This document shows positions 36,272-45,050 of a stretch of DNA of 64,000 bases, in pieces (position 1 is the stretch's first letter; each line of letters opens with the position of its first letter). The position numbers and the translations under genes are program-made. The notes beneath the pieces are model-generated. The model made no database searches. It saw only the letters and a list, made by a program, of their open reading frames with translations, and had not been told where the DNA came from. Source of the DNA: Planctomycetota bacterium (GTDB lineage: Bacteria > Planctomycetota > UBA1135 > GCA-002686595); contig JADHOC010000001.1 of NCBI GenBank assembly GCA_016779205.1, positions 244,299 through 308,298 of the forward strand, written 5' to 3'.

Positions 36272-36969
36272 CCGCGGCCTCCGCGCTCGCCCCCTTCACC
36301 CGGAGGCGCCGTCCCTGGATCACCCGTCGGCTCCTCGAGTCCACCCCAGCGCGCGCCCACGTCCTGGCGAACCCCGAGCCGGTCCAGCGCCTTCCCGACC
36401 ACATGGGCCACCAGGTCATCGATGGTCTTCGGCAGGTGATAGAAGCCCGGCATGCACGGCAGGACGATCCCCCCGAGCCGGACCGCGCGCAGCATGTTCT
36501 CGAGGTGGATCTCCGAGAGCGGCGTCTCCCGCGGCATCAGCACCAGGCGCCGGCCTTCCTTCAGCGCCACGTCCGCGGCGCGCTCCACGAGGTTCGAGCT
36601 GAAGCCCGCGGTGACCCGGGCCAGCGTGCCCATGCTGCAGGGGGCGATGATCACGCCGCCGGTGAGCGAGGTCCCGGAGGCGGCCGGCGCCTCGATCGCG
36701 TCGCTCGTGAAGACCCGCACGCGCTGCTCCCACCCATCGGGGAGCCCCGCCCCTCCGAGCCAGCCCGGGAGAGCCTCCAGGAGCCGCTCGCCCCGAAGCC
36801 CGGCCTCCACCCCGAGCTCGTGGCGCAGGACCTTGCAGCCGGCCTCGGTGATCGAGAGATCGACCTCGCACCCTGCACGCAGCAGCTCGATGATCAGCCG
36901 CTCGGCGTAAGCGTGGCCGCTCCCGCCGGTGAGGCCGACGAAGTACCTCAGGGGTTGTTCTCCAGTCAT
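36268..36969 (-). CDS. ubiX: UbiX-like flavin prenyltransferase
   Basis: A 233-residue UbiX/Pad1-family flavoprotein, which makes prenylated FMN for UbiD-type decarboxylases. Motifs are YFVGLTGGSGHAYAERLI (FMN site), APCSMGTLARVTAGFSSNLVERAADV and LMPRETPLSEIHLENM, with CMPGFYHLPKTIDDLV at the end. A basic/proline tail of about 30 residues follows. ATG 36969 is selected; the upstream open part is an antisense shadow of the CPBP gene. Spacing of 4 bases to the CPBP gene upstream and a 4-base overlap with ubiA downstream indicate one transcript. No ubiD gene is in the window. Confidence 0.94.
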   Translation of the reverse strand: MTGEQPLRYFVGLTGGSGHAYAERLIIELLRAGCEVDLSITEAGCKVLRHELGVEAGLRGERLLEALPGWLGGAGLPDGWEQRVRVFTSDAIEAPAASGTSLTGGVIIAPCSMGTLARVTAGFSSNLVERAADVALKEGRRLVLMPRETPLSEIHLENMLRAVRLGGIVLPCMPGFYHLPKTIDDLVAHVVGKALDRLGVRQDVGARWGGLEEPTGDPGTAPPGEGGERGGRG

Positions 36970-36973
36970 GGGG

Positions 36974-37822
36974 CTAGCGAGGCAGGGCGCCGACCAGCAG
37001 CGCGAGGTTGAAGAAGGCGTGGGACCAGGCCGCGACGCCGATGCCGCGCCAGAGGAAGACAGCCGCGAGGAGGACTCCGGCGGTGCTCCGCCAGAGGAAG
37101 ACGGCCGGATCGTAGGCTTCACCTCCCGGCCCCAGCCAGCCCGTGAAGCTGGCCAGGTGGAACGCCGCGAAGAGCGCCGCCGACCCCACCGTGGCCAGGG
37201 TCACCGCACCGAGCCTGGCCGCGCCCGGGACAGCCCCGAGCCAGACCAGGCAGTGCTTGCTGATGAGCCACAGCACCGAGAGCGCCCCCAGCCGGAACAC
37301 GATCTCCTCGTAGGCCGCAGCCCCCATCACGAACCCGGCCCGCGAGGCCGTGGGGCTGGAGCCGTCCCCAGCGCCGACCGTCATGGTCCCGACATAGGGA
37401 GACGCCACCTCACTGGCGGCGTAGAGCACCGGACCCAGGACCAGGGCCCCGATCACACCCTCGATGAGGGTGCGGGCGAAGCGAGGGCCAAGGGCGGCCC
37501 CTTCCTCCCGGCGGACCTGAAGCTGGAACGAGATCAGCGCCACCACCGCCACCGCCAGGAGGGCGATGCGCCTCACCTCCACGGGGTCCACCACGCCCAG
37601 CCTCGCGAAGGGGAAGCAGAGGATGGCCTCCGCCACGGCCCGCGCCTCCCCCGGCGCTCCGGCACCAGAGAGCTCGTAGGCGATGAAGAGGGGCACCATC
37701 GCCAGGAAGCCGAACGAGGCCCCCCGGGCCGGTCCGTCGACCCGGAAGGAGAGCACCTTCGCCTGGGAGATGGGCTCGTCCTCCACCTCGTCCTCGTCGT
37801 CCTCTTCCGAGTACCTGACCAT
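36974..37822 (-). CDS. CPBP family intramembrane protease (CAAX/ABI type)
   Basis: A 282-residue membrane protein. An acidic cytoplasmic N-terminus (EEDDEDEVEDE) is followed by about 7 hydrophobic segments. The catalytic signature of Abi/CPBP glutamic intramembrane proteases is present: EEIVFR with Glu172, Glu173 and Arg177, then FAAFH and WSHAFFN. The start ATG 37822 has a GGAGG ribosome-binding site just upstream and lies 8 bases after the ubiE stop. Such proteases process prenylated or lipidated membrane substrates; the substrate here is unknown, and its position inside a quinone operon may or may not be functional. Confidence 0.85.
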   Translation of the reverse strand: MVRYSEEDDEDEVEDEPISQAKVLSFRVDGPARGASFGFLAMVPLFIAYELSGAGAPGEARAVAEAILCFPFARLGVVDPVEVRRIALLAVAVVALISFQLQVRREEGAALGPRFARTLIEGVIGALVLGPVLYAASEVASPYVGTMTVGAGDGSSPTASRAGFVMGAAAYEEIVFRLGALSVLWLISKHCLVWLGAVPGAARLGAVTLATVGSAALFAAFHLASFTGWLGPGGEAYDPAVFLWRSTAGVLLAAVFLWRGIGVAAWSHAFFNLALLVGALPR

Positions 37823-37830
37823 CGAGCGCG

Positions 37831-38571
37831 TCAGCCTCCCGACCCGCTGGAGCCGCGCGTCACCCTCGCGCCATCGCCTGGCGCCGGGACCACGCCACGG
37901 TGGATGCACGCGATCCCCCGCCAGAGCCGCTCGAAGCCGCAGTCCACCAGGCCGTCCTCCTCCATCTCCGCCTGGAGCTGCTCAGGGCCGGGCCAGCCCT
38001 GGACGGTGTCGTCGAGGTAGTCATAGGCCGACCGGTCCCCCGAGAGCGCGCCGCCGATCCTCGGCAGCACGTGCTCCAGATAGGCGCGGTAGATCCGGCC
38101 GAAGGCATCCCGCTGGGGCATGCTGAACTCCAACACGAGGACGCGGCCGCCCGGACGAACGACCCTCGCCATCTCCCGGATGCAGCGCCGGCGATCGGCC
38201 ACGTTCCGCAGCCCGAAGGCGATGGTCGCCGCGTCGGCGACCCCGTCCCCCACCGGGAGCTGAAGCCCATCCCCCTGGAGCCACGCCAGGTCCCCGCCGC
38301 GACCTGTCTCCTTCGAGGGAGCGAGGGCCACCATCTCGTAGGTGAAGTCCACGCCCACGACGCGGGCGCCGGCCTTCGCGAAGAGCAAGGCCAGATCCCC
38401 CGTGCCGCAGGCCACGTCCACCACGGTGGAGCCCGCCCCGGGCGAACCGGCGGCCGCCATCACCTTCCGGCGCCAGCTGCGGTCCACTCCCCCCGACAAC
38501 ACCCGGTTGGCGAGGTCGTAGCGCCCGGCGATGCCGGCGAACATGGATCGGACGGCGGCGGGATCCGGCAC
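37831..38571 (-). CDS. ubiE: UbiE/MenG quinone C-methyltransferase
   Basis: A 246-residue SAM-dependent methyltransferase. Family motifs are MFAGIAGRYDLANRVLSGGVDRSWR, VVDVACGTGDLALLF (SAM motif I), GVDFTYEMVALA, TIAFGLRNVADRRRCIREMARVVRPGG and LEFSMPQ. It catalyses the final or penultimate C-methylation in menaquinone or ubiquinone synthesis. The start is GTG 38571. It is the first gene of the operon ubiE-CPBP-ubiX-ubiA-holA-mutL. Confidence 0.94.
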   Translation of the reverse strand: MPDPAAVRSMFAGIAGRYDLANRVLSGGVDRSWRRKVMAAAGSPGAGSTVVDVACGTGDLALLFAKAGARVVGVDFTYEMVALAPSKETGRGGDLAWLQGDGLQLPVGDGVADAATIAFGLRNVADRRRCIREMARVVRPGGRVLVLEFSMPQRDAFGRIYRAYLEHVLPRIGGALSGDRSAYDYLDDTVQGWPGPEQLQAEMEEDGLVDCGFERLWRGIACIHRGVVPAPGDGARVTRGSSGSGG

Positions 38572-38679
38572 GTGAGGAGGGCGAGTAGGGGGACGGGATG
38601 GGGCCGAGGCGAACGGGCAGGGGCCCTGGAAACGGACGCTGCGCCCGCGATTCGCTCGCGGACGCAGCCGGGATTCTCA

Positions 38680-38747
38680 GGGTCCGGAGGAACCGGACCC
38701 GTGCGCTTGTTCGGGACCTCGGGCCCGCCAGGGGCCGTGGCCCCTGG
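38680..38747 (-). terminator. two tandem hairpins after the propeller lipoprotein gene
   Basis: Read on the minus strand, a 9-bp perfect stem (38747-38728; ccaggggcc / ggcccctgg with a 2-base centre) begins 12 bases after the stop of the lipoprotein gene. A second perfect 8-bp stem with a 5-base loop follows at 38700-38680. Neither is followed by a T-run. Tandem GC-only hairpins fit a terminator insulating the ubiE operon. Confidence 0.5.
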
Positions 38748-38759
38748 AGACCCTTCGGA

Positions 38760-41700
38760 TCACTGTCGCCAGTAGTCCGAGAGCAGGGTCACCTGCGGCA
38801 CCGGGACCGACTGGATCCCGGGGACGTAGGGGTTGGTGTCGAAGCGCGGGGTACCCGTCACGCCCAGGGCGAGGACGTCGATGACGCCGCTGCCCCCGAT
38901 GGGGTTCGGGACGGAGGCGAACAGGAAGCGCGGCTCCGAGGTGTTCACCCCAGCGCCTGCGGGGGTCCGGTAGGACGCCTTGCTGTTGGCCGGAATCGGC
39001 GAGCCCGCGCTGAAGGTGTTCGCGGGGCCCGGGACGCCGCCCAGGTTTCGCTGGTTGTCGAAGGCGATGTCCACCGGGATCCCGGACAGCTGCCCGAGGG
39101 CCTGGCTGAGGGACAGGGGCACGCCGTACTGCAGGTCGCGGAAGTTCGCGTTGCCGGCACCGATCTGGGTCAGGGGGATCTGACCCGTCAGCGCGCTCTC
39201 GATCCGAAGGCGCGAGATCGCGCCGACGCCGAGGTTGCCGGGGTTCCCCGTCGCGACGTCGATCGGCCCTTCGTGGACCACGTAGACCGAGCCGTCGAGG
39301 TTGATCGGGTCGATCTGGATCTGCTTCGGCGCCTGGAAGTCGAACGGGAGGATCCCGATGACATCGTCGAAGCCCCATCCGTTCACGCCGTTCGGGCCCG
39401 ACTCGAAGAGCGCGACCGTTCCGGAGCGGTTGAGGGCGTAGGCGAAGTAGACGCCGCGCTGGAAGGAGAACCCGAGCATCCGCGGGGTGATGCAGACCTC
39501 GAAGGGGCGGTTCAGCTGGGAGTTGATCGTCCGGCGCACGTCCAGGGTGGCGGCGGCGATGATCGACATCGTGTTGCTGAGCTCGTTCGTGACGAGGATG
39601 TCCTCGTTGGTGGGCTCAAAGGCGATGCCGCGGGGCGAGTTGCCCACCTGCACCGTCCGGACCACCTGGTGGAACTGCGTCGACTGCGGGTTGATGTCCA
39701 CGAAGGTCACCGTGTCCGCGAGCTGGTTGCTGATCGCCAGGAGGTCGATGTTCGGCCCCATGGCCATGGAGGTCGGGTCCGGGACCGCGATCCGGTCGAT
39801 GACCGTCATCCGGTTCGAGTTGAACACGACGATCTCACTCCGCGGACGGTCCGCCACGTACAGGTAGTGGCCGATCTGCTGGCGCTGCTGGTACTGCGTG
39901 CAGTTCTGCGACTGGGTCTGTCCGAAGCTCGGCCCGAGGAAGAACAGGTTCTGCTCGAGGGTCAGGAGGCCCGTGGGCGGCGAGTTGGTCGCGAGGACCG
40001 GGAACGGGTTGCCGGAGACCAGCAGGTTGTTCGTGAGCGTGTCGATGGACGTGGGCTCGTTGCCGCCAATGAACGGCGACACGCACTGGGGCGGGAACGC
40101 CAGGGTCGGCGGGTTGGGGTGCGGAGCCCACGAGATGATGTTCTCGTAGCCCGGGTTGAGGCCACCGAACTGGTTGACCTGGGCCGGGGCGAGCGTGTTC
40201 GGCTGGTTGCCCTGCACCGACGCGATGACCTTGAGACCGTCGAGGGCGCAGACGTTGCCGCCGCCGGCCTGGCAGCCGAAGGGGGGCGGCGCGTTCCGGA
40301 GCAGACCGTCCAGCGCGTGGCCGATGTGCATGTCCGTCACCGTGCTGATCAGCGGCGCCCGGACGATGAGGTCATCGAGGCTGCTGTCCTTGGTGAGGGT
40401 GAAGACACCGGCGGAGCCGCCGTTCACCGTGCACTCGCCCGGGTTGAGCAGGGGACGGATCGTGGGGTTCTGGGTGACGTTCTGGTCGTAGGGGAAGCGC
40501 GACTCCCCCTCGAGCGGGATGGGCTGCGAGGAAACGGGGTTGCCGGTGGACTGCCCGAAGCCGTTCAGGTCGAGCACCGAGAGGCCGGGGCTCGCGCCGC
40601 CGCGCGCCACGTAGATCGTGTCCGGGGCCACCGGCGCGTTCACGAGACCAGGGCCCTCGCCCGTCTCGAAGAAGCTGGTGGTACCGAGGGTGTTCACGTT
40701 GGGCTGGAAGCCGCCCGCGCCGTCGGGGATCTGGCCGAAGTCCTCGATCTGCTGGGTGACGAGGTTGATGTCGACCCGCGAGAAGGTGCCGCAGGTGAGG
40801 AACTCCGGGCCCTGCCCGGGGAACGAGAAGCCCGGGAACAGCTCGTAGGTCGAGAGGTCGAACGGGCTCACCGGGAGCGACGTGAACGGCATCGTCGTGA
40901 TCGAGGTCGCCGGACCGAAGGTGATCTGGAAGGCCGACGAGAGCGACGGCGGCTCGACGCCGTCGATGACGCCCAACGAGTAAGGCTGCACCGGCTCGGT
41001 GAAGCTCACGCGGATCGGAGTCTGGGGATCCACGTCGATCTCGCCGTTGCTCGGGGTGATCAGGGGAGCCGACGCGGGGGGCGGCTCGGTGATCACCTCA
41101 GGGGCGAGCGTGTCCACGCCGACCGTCGTCGACGCCAGCACGGCGTCCTTCAGCGTCCTGCCGTTCTGGGCCAGGAGCGCCTTGCTCGCGGAGAAGCGAA
41201 TCTGAACGCCTGAGGGGAAGGTGTCGAAGGTGGTGAGGTTGTTGTCGTCGTCGGCCACGAAGACGATGGTCTTCTCCGACACGAGCTCGGCCGCATTCGG
41301 GACGAAGGAGGTCACGCCCGGGAAGCCGTTGGCCTCCGGCACAAGGGCGATCAGGAAGCCCGGGTTGGCGGGGTCCTCCTCGACCCAAGGCTGAAGGGTC
41401 AGCTGGGGCGGGTCGCCGGTGGCCGGCCCCACGAGGGTCTTGCCGCCGACGAACACCCGGCCGCTGGCGGGGAGCGACGCGCCGCTGAACGGATCCAGGG
41501 TCGTCACGCCCACGGCCCCCGAGAGGGTCGGGCTCGAGGGGCTCGGGTTCACCACCGACCCAGGATCGAGGTCCTGGGTGAAGTTGGCGTAGATGTAATG
41601 GTTCCCCGGGTTGCCGTTGGGCAGGGTCGCCGTCGGCTCGAAGAACGGCGTCGGGAGGATCGGGTTGCTCCGCGAGACGTTCTGGATGATGTCCTCGTTC

Positions 41701-41963
41701 GTGCGGATCGCGATCACCTGACCGGTCGGCTCGCCGGTGGAGGTGAGCTCCGGGACGCGGTGCGGAAGGAGCTGCCCGAATCCGTTTCCGACTTCGTTCA
41801 GGGACAGCAGGGCACCGGTGCCGGACACGCCGTCCTGGGACGCCTTTCCGCCGCCACATCCAGCGACCAGAGCGGTGACGGCGAATCCCGTGGCGAGTGT
41901 GCGGGCGAGGGGCCGGAGATCGGCCGAGCCAGCGGTTTTGACTTCTTCGCGCATGAAGAGCAT
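38760..41963 (-). CDS. large lipoprotein with SbsA Ig-like domain and YVTN-type beta-propeller
   Basis: A 1067-residue secreted lipoprotein. The N-terminus carries a signal peptide ending in LVAGC (lipobox). A bacterial Ig-like (SbsA/Big_5) domain occurs near residues 280-350 (SNGEIDVDPQTPIRVSFTEPV). The C-terminal half contains YVTN/NHL-like propeller repeats (YLYVADRPRSEIVVFNSN, VQVGNSPRGIAFEPTNEDILVTNELSNTMSI). Such proteins act at the cell surface in adhesion or as scaffolds. Two starts are possible, 41963 and 41954, because the short leader encodes Met-Leu-Phe-Met. Codon use looks slightly less extreme than in neighbours. It is monocistronic: hairpins follow it and a 607-base region precedes it. 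Confidence 0.85.
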   Translation of the reverse strand: MLFMREEVKTAGSADLRPLARTLATGFAVTALVAGCGGGKASQDGVSGTGALLSLNEVGNGFGQLLPHRVPELTSTGEPTGQVIAIRTNEDIIQNVSRSNPILPTPFFEPTATLPNGNPGNHYIYANFTQDLDPGSVVNPSPSSPTLSGAVGVTTLDPFSGASLPASGRVFVGGKTLVGPATGDPPQLTLQPWVEEDPANPGFLIALVPEANGFPGVTSFVPNAAELVSEKTIVFVADDDNNLTTFDTFPSGVQIRFSASKALLAQNGRTLKDAVLASTTVGVDTLAPEVITEPPPASAPLITPSNGEIDVDPQTPIRVSFTEPVQPYSLGVIDGVEPPSLSSAFQITFGPATSITTMPFTSLPVSPFDLSTYELFPGFSFPGQGPEFLTCGTFSRVDINLVTQQIEDFGQIPDGAGGFQPNVNTLGTTSFFETGEGPGLVNAPVAPDTIYVARGGASPGLSVLDLNGFGQSTGNPVSSQPIPLEGESRFPYDQNVTQNPTIRPLLNPGECTVNGGSAGVFTLTKDSSLDDLIVRAPLISTVTDMHIGHALDGLLRNAPPPFGCQAGGGNVCALDGLKVIASVQGNQPNTLAPAQVNQFGGLNPGYENIISWAPHPNPPTLAFPPQCVSPFIGGNEPTSIDTLTNNLLVSGNPFPVLATNSPPTGLLTLEQNLFFLGPSFGQTQSQNCTQYQQRQQIGHYLYVADRPRSEIVVFNSNRMTVIDRIAVPDPTSMAMGPNIDLLAISNQLADTVTFVDINPQSTQFHQVVRTVQVGNSPRGIAFEPTNEDILVTNELSNTMSIIAAATLDVRRTINSQLNRPFEVCITPRMLGFSFQRGVYFAYALNRSGTVALFESGPNGVNGWGFDDVIGILPFDFQAPKQIQIDPINLDGSVYVVHEGPIDVATGNPGNLGVGAISRLRIESALTGQIPLTQIGAGNANFRDLQYGVPLSLSQALGQLSGIPVDIAFDNQRNLGGVPGPANTFSAGSPIPANSKASYRTPAGAGVNTSEPRFLFASVPNPIGGSGVIDVLALGVTGTPRFDTNPYVPGIQSVPVPQVTLLSDYWRQ

Positions 41964-42570
41964 CGGGGGGGGTTGGGTGCCGCCAAGCGGAGCGCTTGGC
42001 GACCTCGGCCTCGTGGGCCGAGCAGTCGGAGTGGAGGACCACTCCCCCATGACGCGGAGCGCGCCGAGGGAAGCGGTTGGAAGCAGGGGATCGATCGGGC
42101 CGCGACAAGTCCCATGCCAAGGGGGCCAGGTGGCCCCGATCGCAGGGGGAAGATCAGCCCCGCGTCCAGCCGATAAAGGCGAAGACGGGCGGAGGGTTAC
42201 GAACGGTCCGAGCGAATTGGAAAGAGCGGCCACCCCCCCCTCTCCAGTGGGCGAGGGAGGGGCAAGAGTGTGCGGATCTGTGCCACCCCATGGTGCCCGC
42301 GCACACTCACGGGGGTGAAGATGTGCGCTAGGGCCCCGGAGATAGAGCCAGAACCTGTCCGTAGTCTGTGGATGCAGGGGGGTGGTGTCAAGGCGGGCCC
42401 CCGGTCTGCGCCAGGCTCCGCCCCCGTGCAGCGACCGCCCGTGGAGGCCCACAGGTCGGGCGGCGAGGGTCCGGGCACGCAGGGCTGAGAAGCTGCCCCG
42501 CCGGGCTCGCCCAACCCGACCAGGCGGTGACTGCTTCGCTTGTGGCCCCCAACGCGCTATCCTCCCGCAC
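41964..42570. other. 607-base divergent region between the propeller lipoprotein and ruvB
   Basis: No convincing gene. Visible structure: a perfect 9-bp inverted repeat cgccaagcg-gag-cgcttggcg at 41981-42001, 17 bases upstream of the lipoprotein start (in its leader or operator), and an imperfect repeat gcgcacactcac/gtgaagatgtgcgc around 42299-42328. A TATCCT box lies directly before ruvB (listed separately). The rest is GC-rich sequence without recognised elements. Confidence 0.4.
42558..42563 (+). promoter_or_regulatory. candidate -10 box of ruvB, leaderless spacing
   Basis: TATCCT ends 7 bases before the ATG at 42571, so transcription would begin at or next to the start codon. No TTGACA-like -35 stands out at 17 bases. 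No ribosome-binding site lies between. Confidence 0.35.
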
Positions 42571-43728
42571 ATGGACTCAGGGGGCATGGAACAGGATCGA
42601 GCGCAGGGGCCTACGGACATCGGCGCCGGCGCGCCCGCATCGCCGCCCGAGACCGCTGGCGCATCGGGCGATCACGTGTTCAACCCATCCGCCCTCGAGG
42701 ACCTGGGGGCCCCCGGCCCCGGGGGCCGGACCGCCCCTGAACGAATCACGGAGGTGGGACTGCGGCCCGGCGCCCTGGCCGAGTTCGTGGGACAGGGGGG
42801 CGTGGTCGAGAACCTCCGCGTCCACCTCGACGCCGCCATGGAGCGAGAGGAGCCCCCCGACCACGTGCTGTTCAGCGGGCCGCCCGGCCTCGGCAAGACC
42901 AGCCTGGCCCGGATCATGGCCGGCGAGCTCGGGACGAGCCTCCAGCCCACCTCGGGCCCCGCGCTCGACAAGCCCAGGGATCTCGTCGGGCTCCTGACCA
43001 GCCTCAAGCGCGGCGACGTCCTCTTCATCGATGAGATCCATCGGCTGCCCATCGCCGTCGAGGAGTACCTCTACACAGCGATGGAGGACTTCCGCGTCGA
43101 GATGACCCTGGACAGCGGCCCCCACGCCCGGATCCTCCCCATCGAGCTCGAGCCCTTCACGCTCGTGGGTGCGACCACCCGTGAGGGGCTCCTGTCCGCC
43201 CCCTTCCGCGCCCGGTTCGGACTGTCGCTGCGCCTGGACCCGTACCCCTCGCACGAGCTCGAGCAGATCGTCCGGAGGGCCGCGGGCATCCTCGGCGTCC
43301 AGATCGACGACGAGGCCGCCGCCATCCTCGCCTCCCGCAGCCGCGGGACGCCCCGCATCGCCGGTCGCTTCCTCAAGCGCGCCCGGGACAGGGCCCAGGT
43401 GGACGGCAACCGGGCGATCGACGCCGAGCTCGCCGAGGCGACCCTCGCCAGCATCGGGGTCGACGGCCATGGGCTCGAGGAGATGGACCGCCGGATCCTC
43501 CGCTGCCTCGCGGACCATACGCCGCATCCAGCGGCGCTCAAGACCATCGCCGCGGTCATCGGCGAGATGGAGGACACCATCGAGGACGTCTTCGAACCCC
43601 ACCTCCTGCGGTCGGGCTTCCTGCGCAAGACTCCGCGTGGGCGCGTCATCACCGACGAGGGCATGCGACTGATCGGGGCCGAGCCTCCGACCGGGCCCGA
43701 GCAAGGCGGCTTGCCTTTCAGCACTTGA
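42571..43728 (+). CDS. ruvB: Holliday junction branch-migration helicase RuvB
   Basis: A 385-residue RuvB. After a variable 60-residue Pro/Gly-rich N-terminus the canonical core follows: LRPGALAEFVGQ, FSGPPGLGKTSLA (Walker A Lys109), FIDEIHRL (Walker B), EYLYTAMEDFRVE, the TLVGATTREGLLSAPFRARFG segment and the winged-helix domain (DRRILRC through LLRSGFLRKTPRGR). RuvAB migrates Holliday junctions in recombination; ruvA and ruvC are not here. ATG 42571 is chosen; a second ATG lies five codons later. It overlaps the SpoIID gene by 4 bases. Confidence 0.96.
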   Translation: MDSGGMEQDRAQGPTDIGAGAPASPPETAGASGDHVFNPSALEDLGAPGPGGRTAPERITEVGLRPGALAEFVGQGGVVENLRVHLDAAMEREEPPDHVLFSGPPGLGKTSLARIMAGELGTSLQPTSGPALDKPRDLVGLLTSLKRGDVLFIDEIHRLPIAVEEYLYTAMEDFRVEMTLDSGPHARILPIELEPFTLVGATTREGLLSAPFRARFGLSLRLDPYPSHELEQIVRRAAGILGVQIDDEAAAILASRSRGTPRIAGRFLKRARDRAQVDGNRAIDAELAEATLASIGVDGHGLEEMDRRILRCLADHTPHPAALKTIAAVIGEMEDTIEDVFEPHLLRSGFLRKTPRGRVITDEGMRLIGAEPPTGPEQGGLPFST

Positions 43729-45050
43729 GGTCACGGCTCCTCATCCCAGGCCTCCTCTTCGGCTTCCTCCTGGGGGCCCCGAGCTGTGCACCGCGGGCCA
43801 CCACCCACGGCAAGCTGGCTCCATCCCCTCCGCCCCGTGACTCGGTGGAAATCGGGGGCTCCCGCTCGGAGCCCTCACTGGCCCTGGGTCGGCCACAGCT
43901 CCCGACCCACGTGACCGTGGAGCTCATGGCCCTCCGTGGAGCCTCCGAGATCACCTGGCGCGCGGCCCAGGGGCGGCCCGGTCTCGCGGAGCGCATCGGT
44001 GACCGGGTCTTCGTCGATGGATCCCCCGCCGCCTCACCCGCGCGCGTGATGGGTCCGGTGATCGTGGACGGCCGGACCTACGACGGGACGCTCCTGATCT
44101 CCCCGCTCCCGGAGGGCGGGCTCTGGGCCAGGGTTCAGATCGGCCTGGAGGCCTACGTGGAGGGCGTCGTCGCCTCGGAGACGTCCATCTGGTCCGCCAC
44201 CTCGGCCGAGCTCGAGGCCCAGGCCATCGCCGCTCGAACCTATGCGGTGGCGACGCTCCAGCAGCGCTCGGCCGGCGGCGCTCCAGCGCAGCTCGCGGAC
44301 GGGGTCATGGACCAGGCCTTCCGTGGACGCCATGTCCCAGGCTCCTCGAGCCGGGCACGCGAAGCGGCCGAGCGCCTGAACCGCGCCGTCCGGGCGACCC
44401 AGGGCGTCATCCTGCTCCGGGGTGATCGCCTCGAGGAGGCCCGGTATCACGCGGCCTGCGGCGGGCACACCAGCGCTTTCAGTGACGTCTTCCAGAAGGA
44501 AGTCCGGGAGCGCCGCGCCCAGGGGCCGGCGGGCGTCCCCTGCCCGCCCTGCTCGAGGCGCGCCGCCGAGGAATCCGTCCAGGGATCTCCGGACGCCAAG
44601 CGCCCGCTGGGTTGGATCGAGGAGCTCAACCCCGCCACCCTCGCCCGCGTCGGGCGCGCCTTCGGCCTCCCTGGAGCGCCGCGCCGCATCGGCCCCGCGC
44701 GGACGGACGCGGGGGGCCGCTGGATCGACGTCGCGCTCGAGTCCGAGACGGGCCAGGTCAGGCGCGTGCCCTTCGAGGACCTGCGCGGGGTCGCCGGGTA
44801 CAGCGTCCTCCGCAGCGGGGCCTTGCTGGCCACGGTCCCCCGGCCGGCGGATCCCCTCCTCGGGGGCGGCTGGAGGGTCCAGGGCCGCGGCCGCGGGCAC
44901 GGCGTCGGGCTCTGCCAGGAGGGAGCCCGCGACCTCGGGAGGGCCGGCTGGACCTCGAGCGCGATCCTCGCCCACTACTATCCCGGTGCGACCCTGTCTC
45001 GACCGGACCCCGCGGACGGGCCGCGCGTCGCCCGCTCCGCCGACCAATGA
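43725..45050 (+). CDS. SpoIID/LytB-domain peptidoglycan lytic enzyme
   Basis: A 441-residue exported SpoIID-family protein with a TTG start overlapping the ruvB stop (TTGA). A hydrophobic leader ends at a Cys (GAPSC), possibly lipid-modified. The SpoIID core is recognisable: LEAYVEGVVASETSIW with the likely catalytic Glu152, LEAQAIAARTYAVA, YHAACGGHTSAFSDVF and GRGRGHGVGLCQEGARDLGRAGWT. SpoIID enzymes cleave denuded glycan strands of peptidoglycan, in spore engulfment or, in non-sporulating bacteria, in septum remodelling. Its place between ruvB and tgt looks like an operon of convenience. Confidence 0.9.
   Translation: MRSRLLIPGLLFGFLLGAPSCAPRATTHGKLAPSPPPRDSVEIGGSRSEPSLALGRPQLPTHVTVELMALRGASEITWRAAQGRPGLAERIGDRVFVDGSPAASPARVMGPVIVDGRTYDGTLLISPLPEGGLWARVQIGLEAYVEGVVASETSIWSATSAELEAQAIAARTYAVATLQQRSAGGAPAQLADGVMDQAFRGRHVPGSSSRAREAAERLNRAVRATQGVILLRGDRLEEARYHAACGGHTSAFSDVFQKEVRERRAQGPAGVPCPPCSRRAAEESVQGSPDAKRPLGWIEELNPATLARVGRAFGLPGAPRRIGPARTDAGGRWIDVALESETGQVRRVPFEDLRGVAGYSVLRSGALLATVPRPADPLLGGGWRVQGRGRGHGVGLCQEGARDLGRAGWTSSAILAHYYPGATLSRPDPADGPRVARSADQ

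Noticed and set aside
41964..42570. Possible small genes in the region before ruvB
   Set aside because: Frames are short, without ribosome-binding sites or recognisable motifs.
42382..42570. N-terminal extension of ruvB
   Set aside because: Low-complexity and Arg/Pro-rich, upstream of the candidate -10 box; the ATG at 42571 already gives a complete RuvB.
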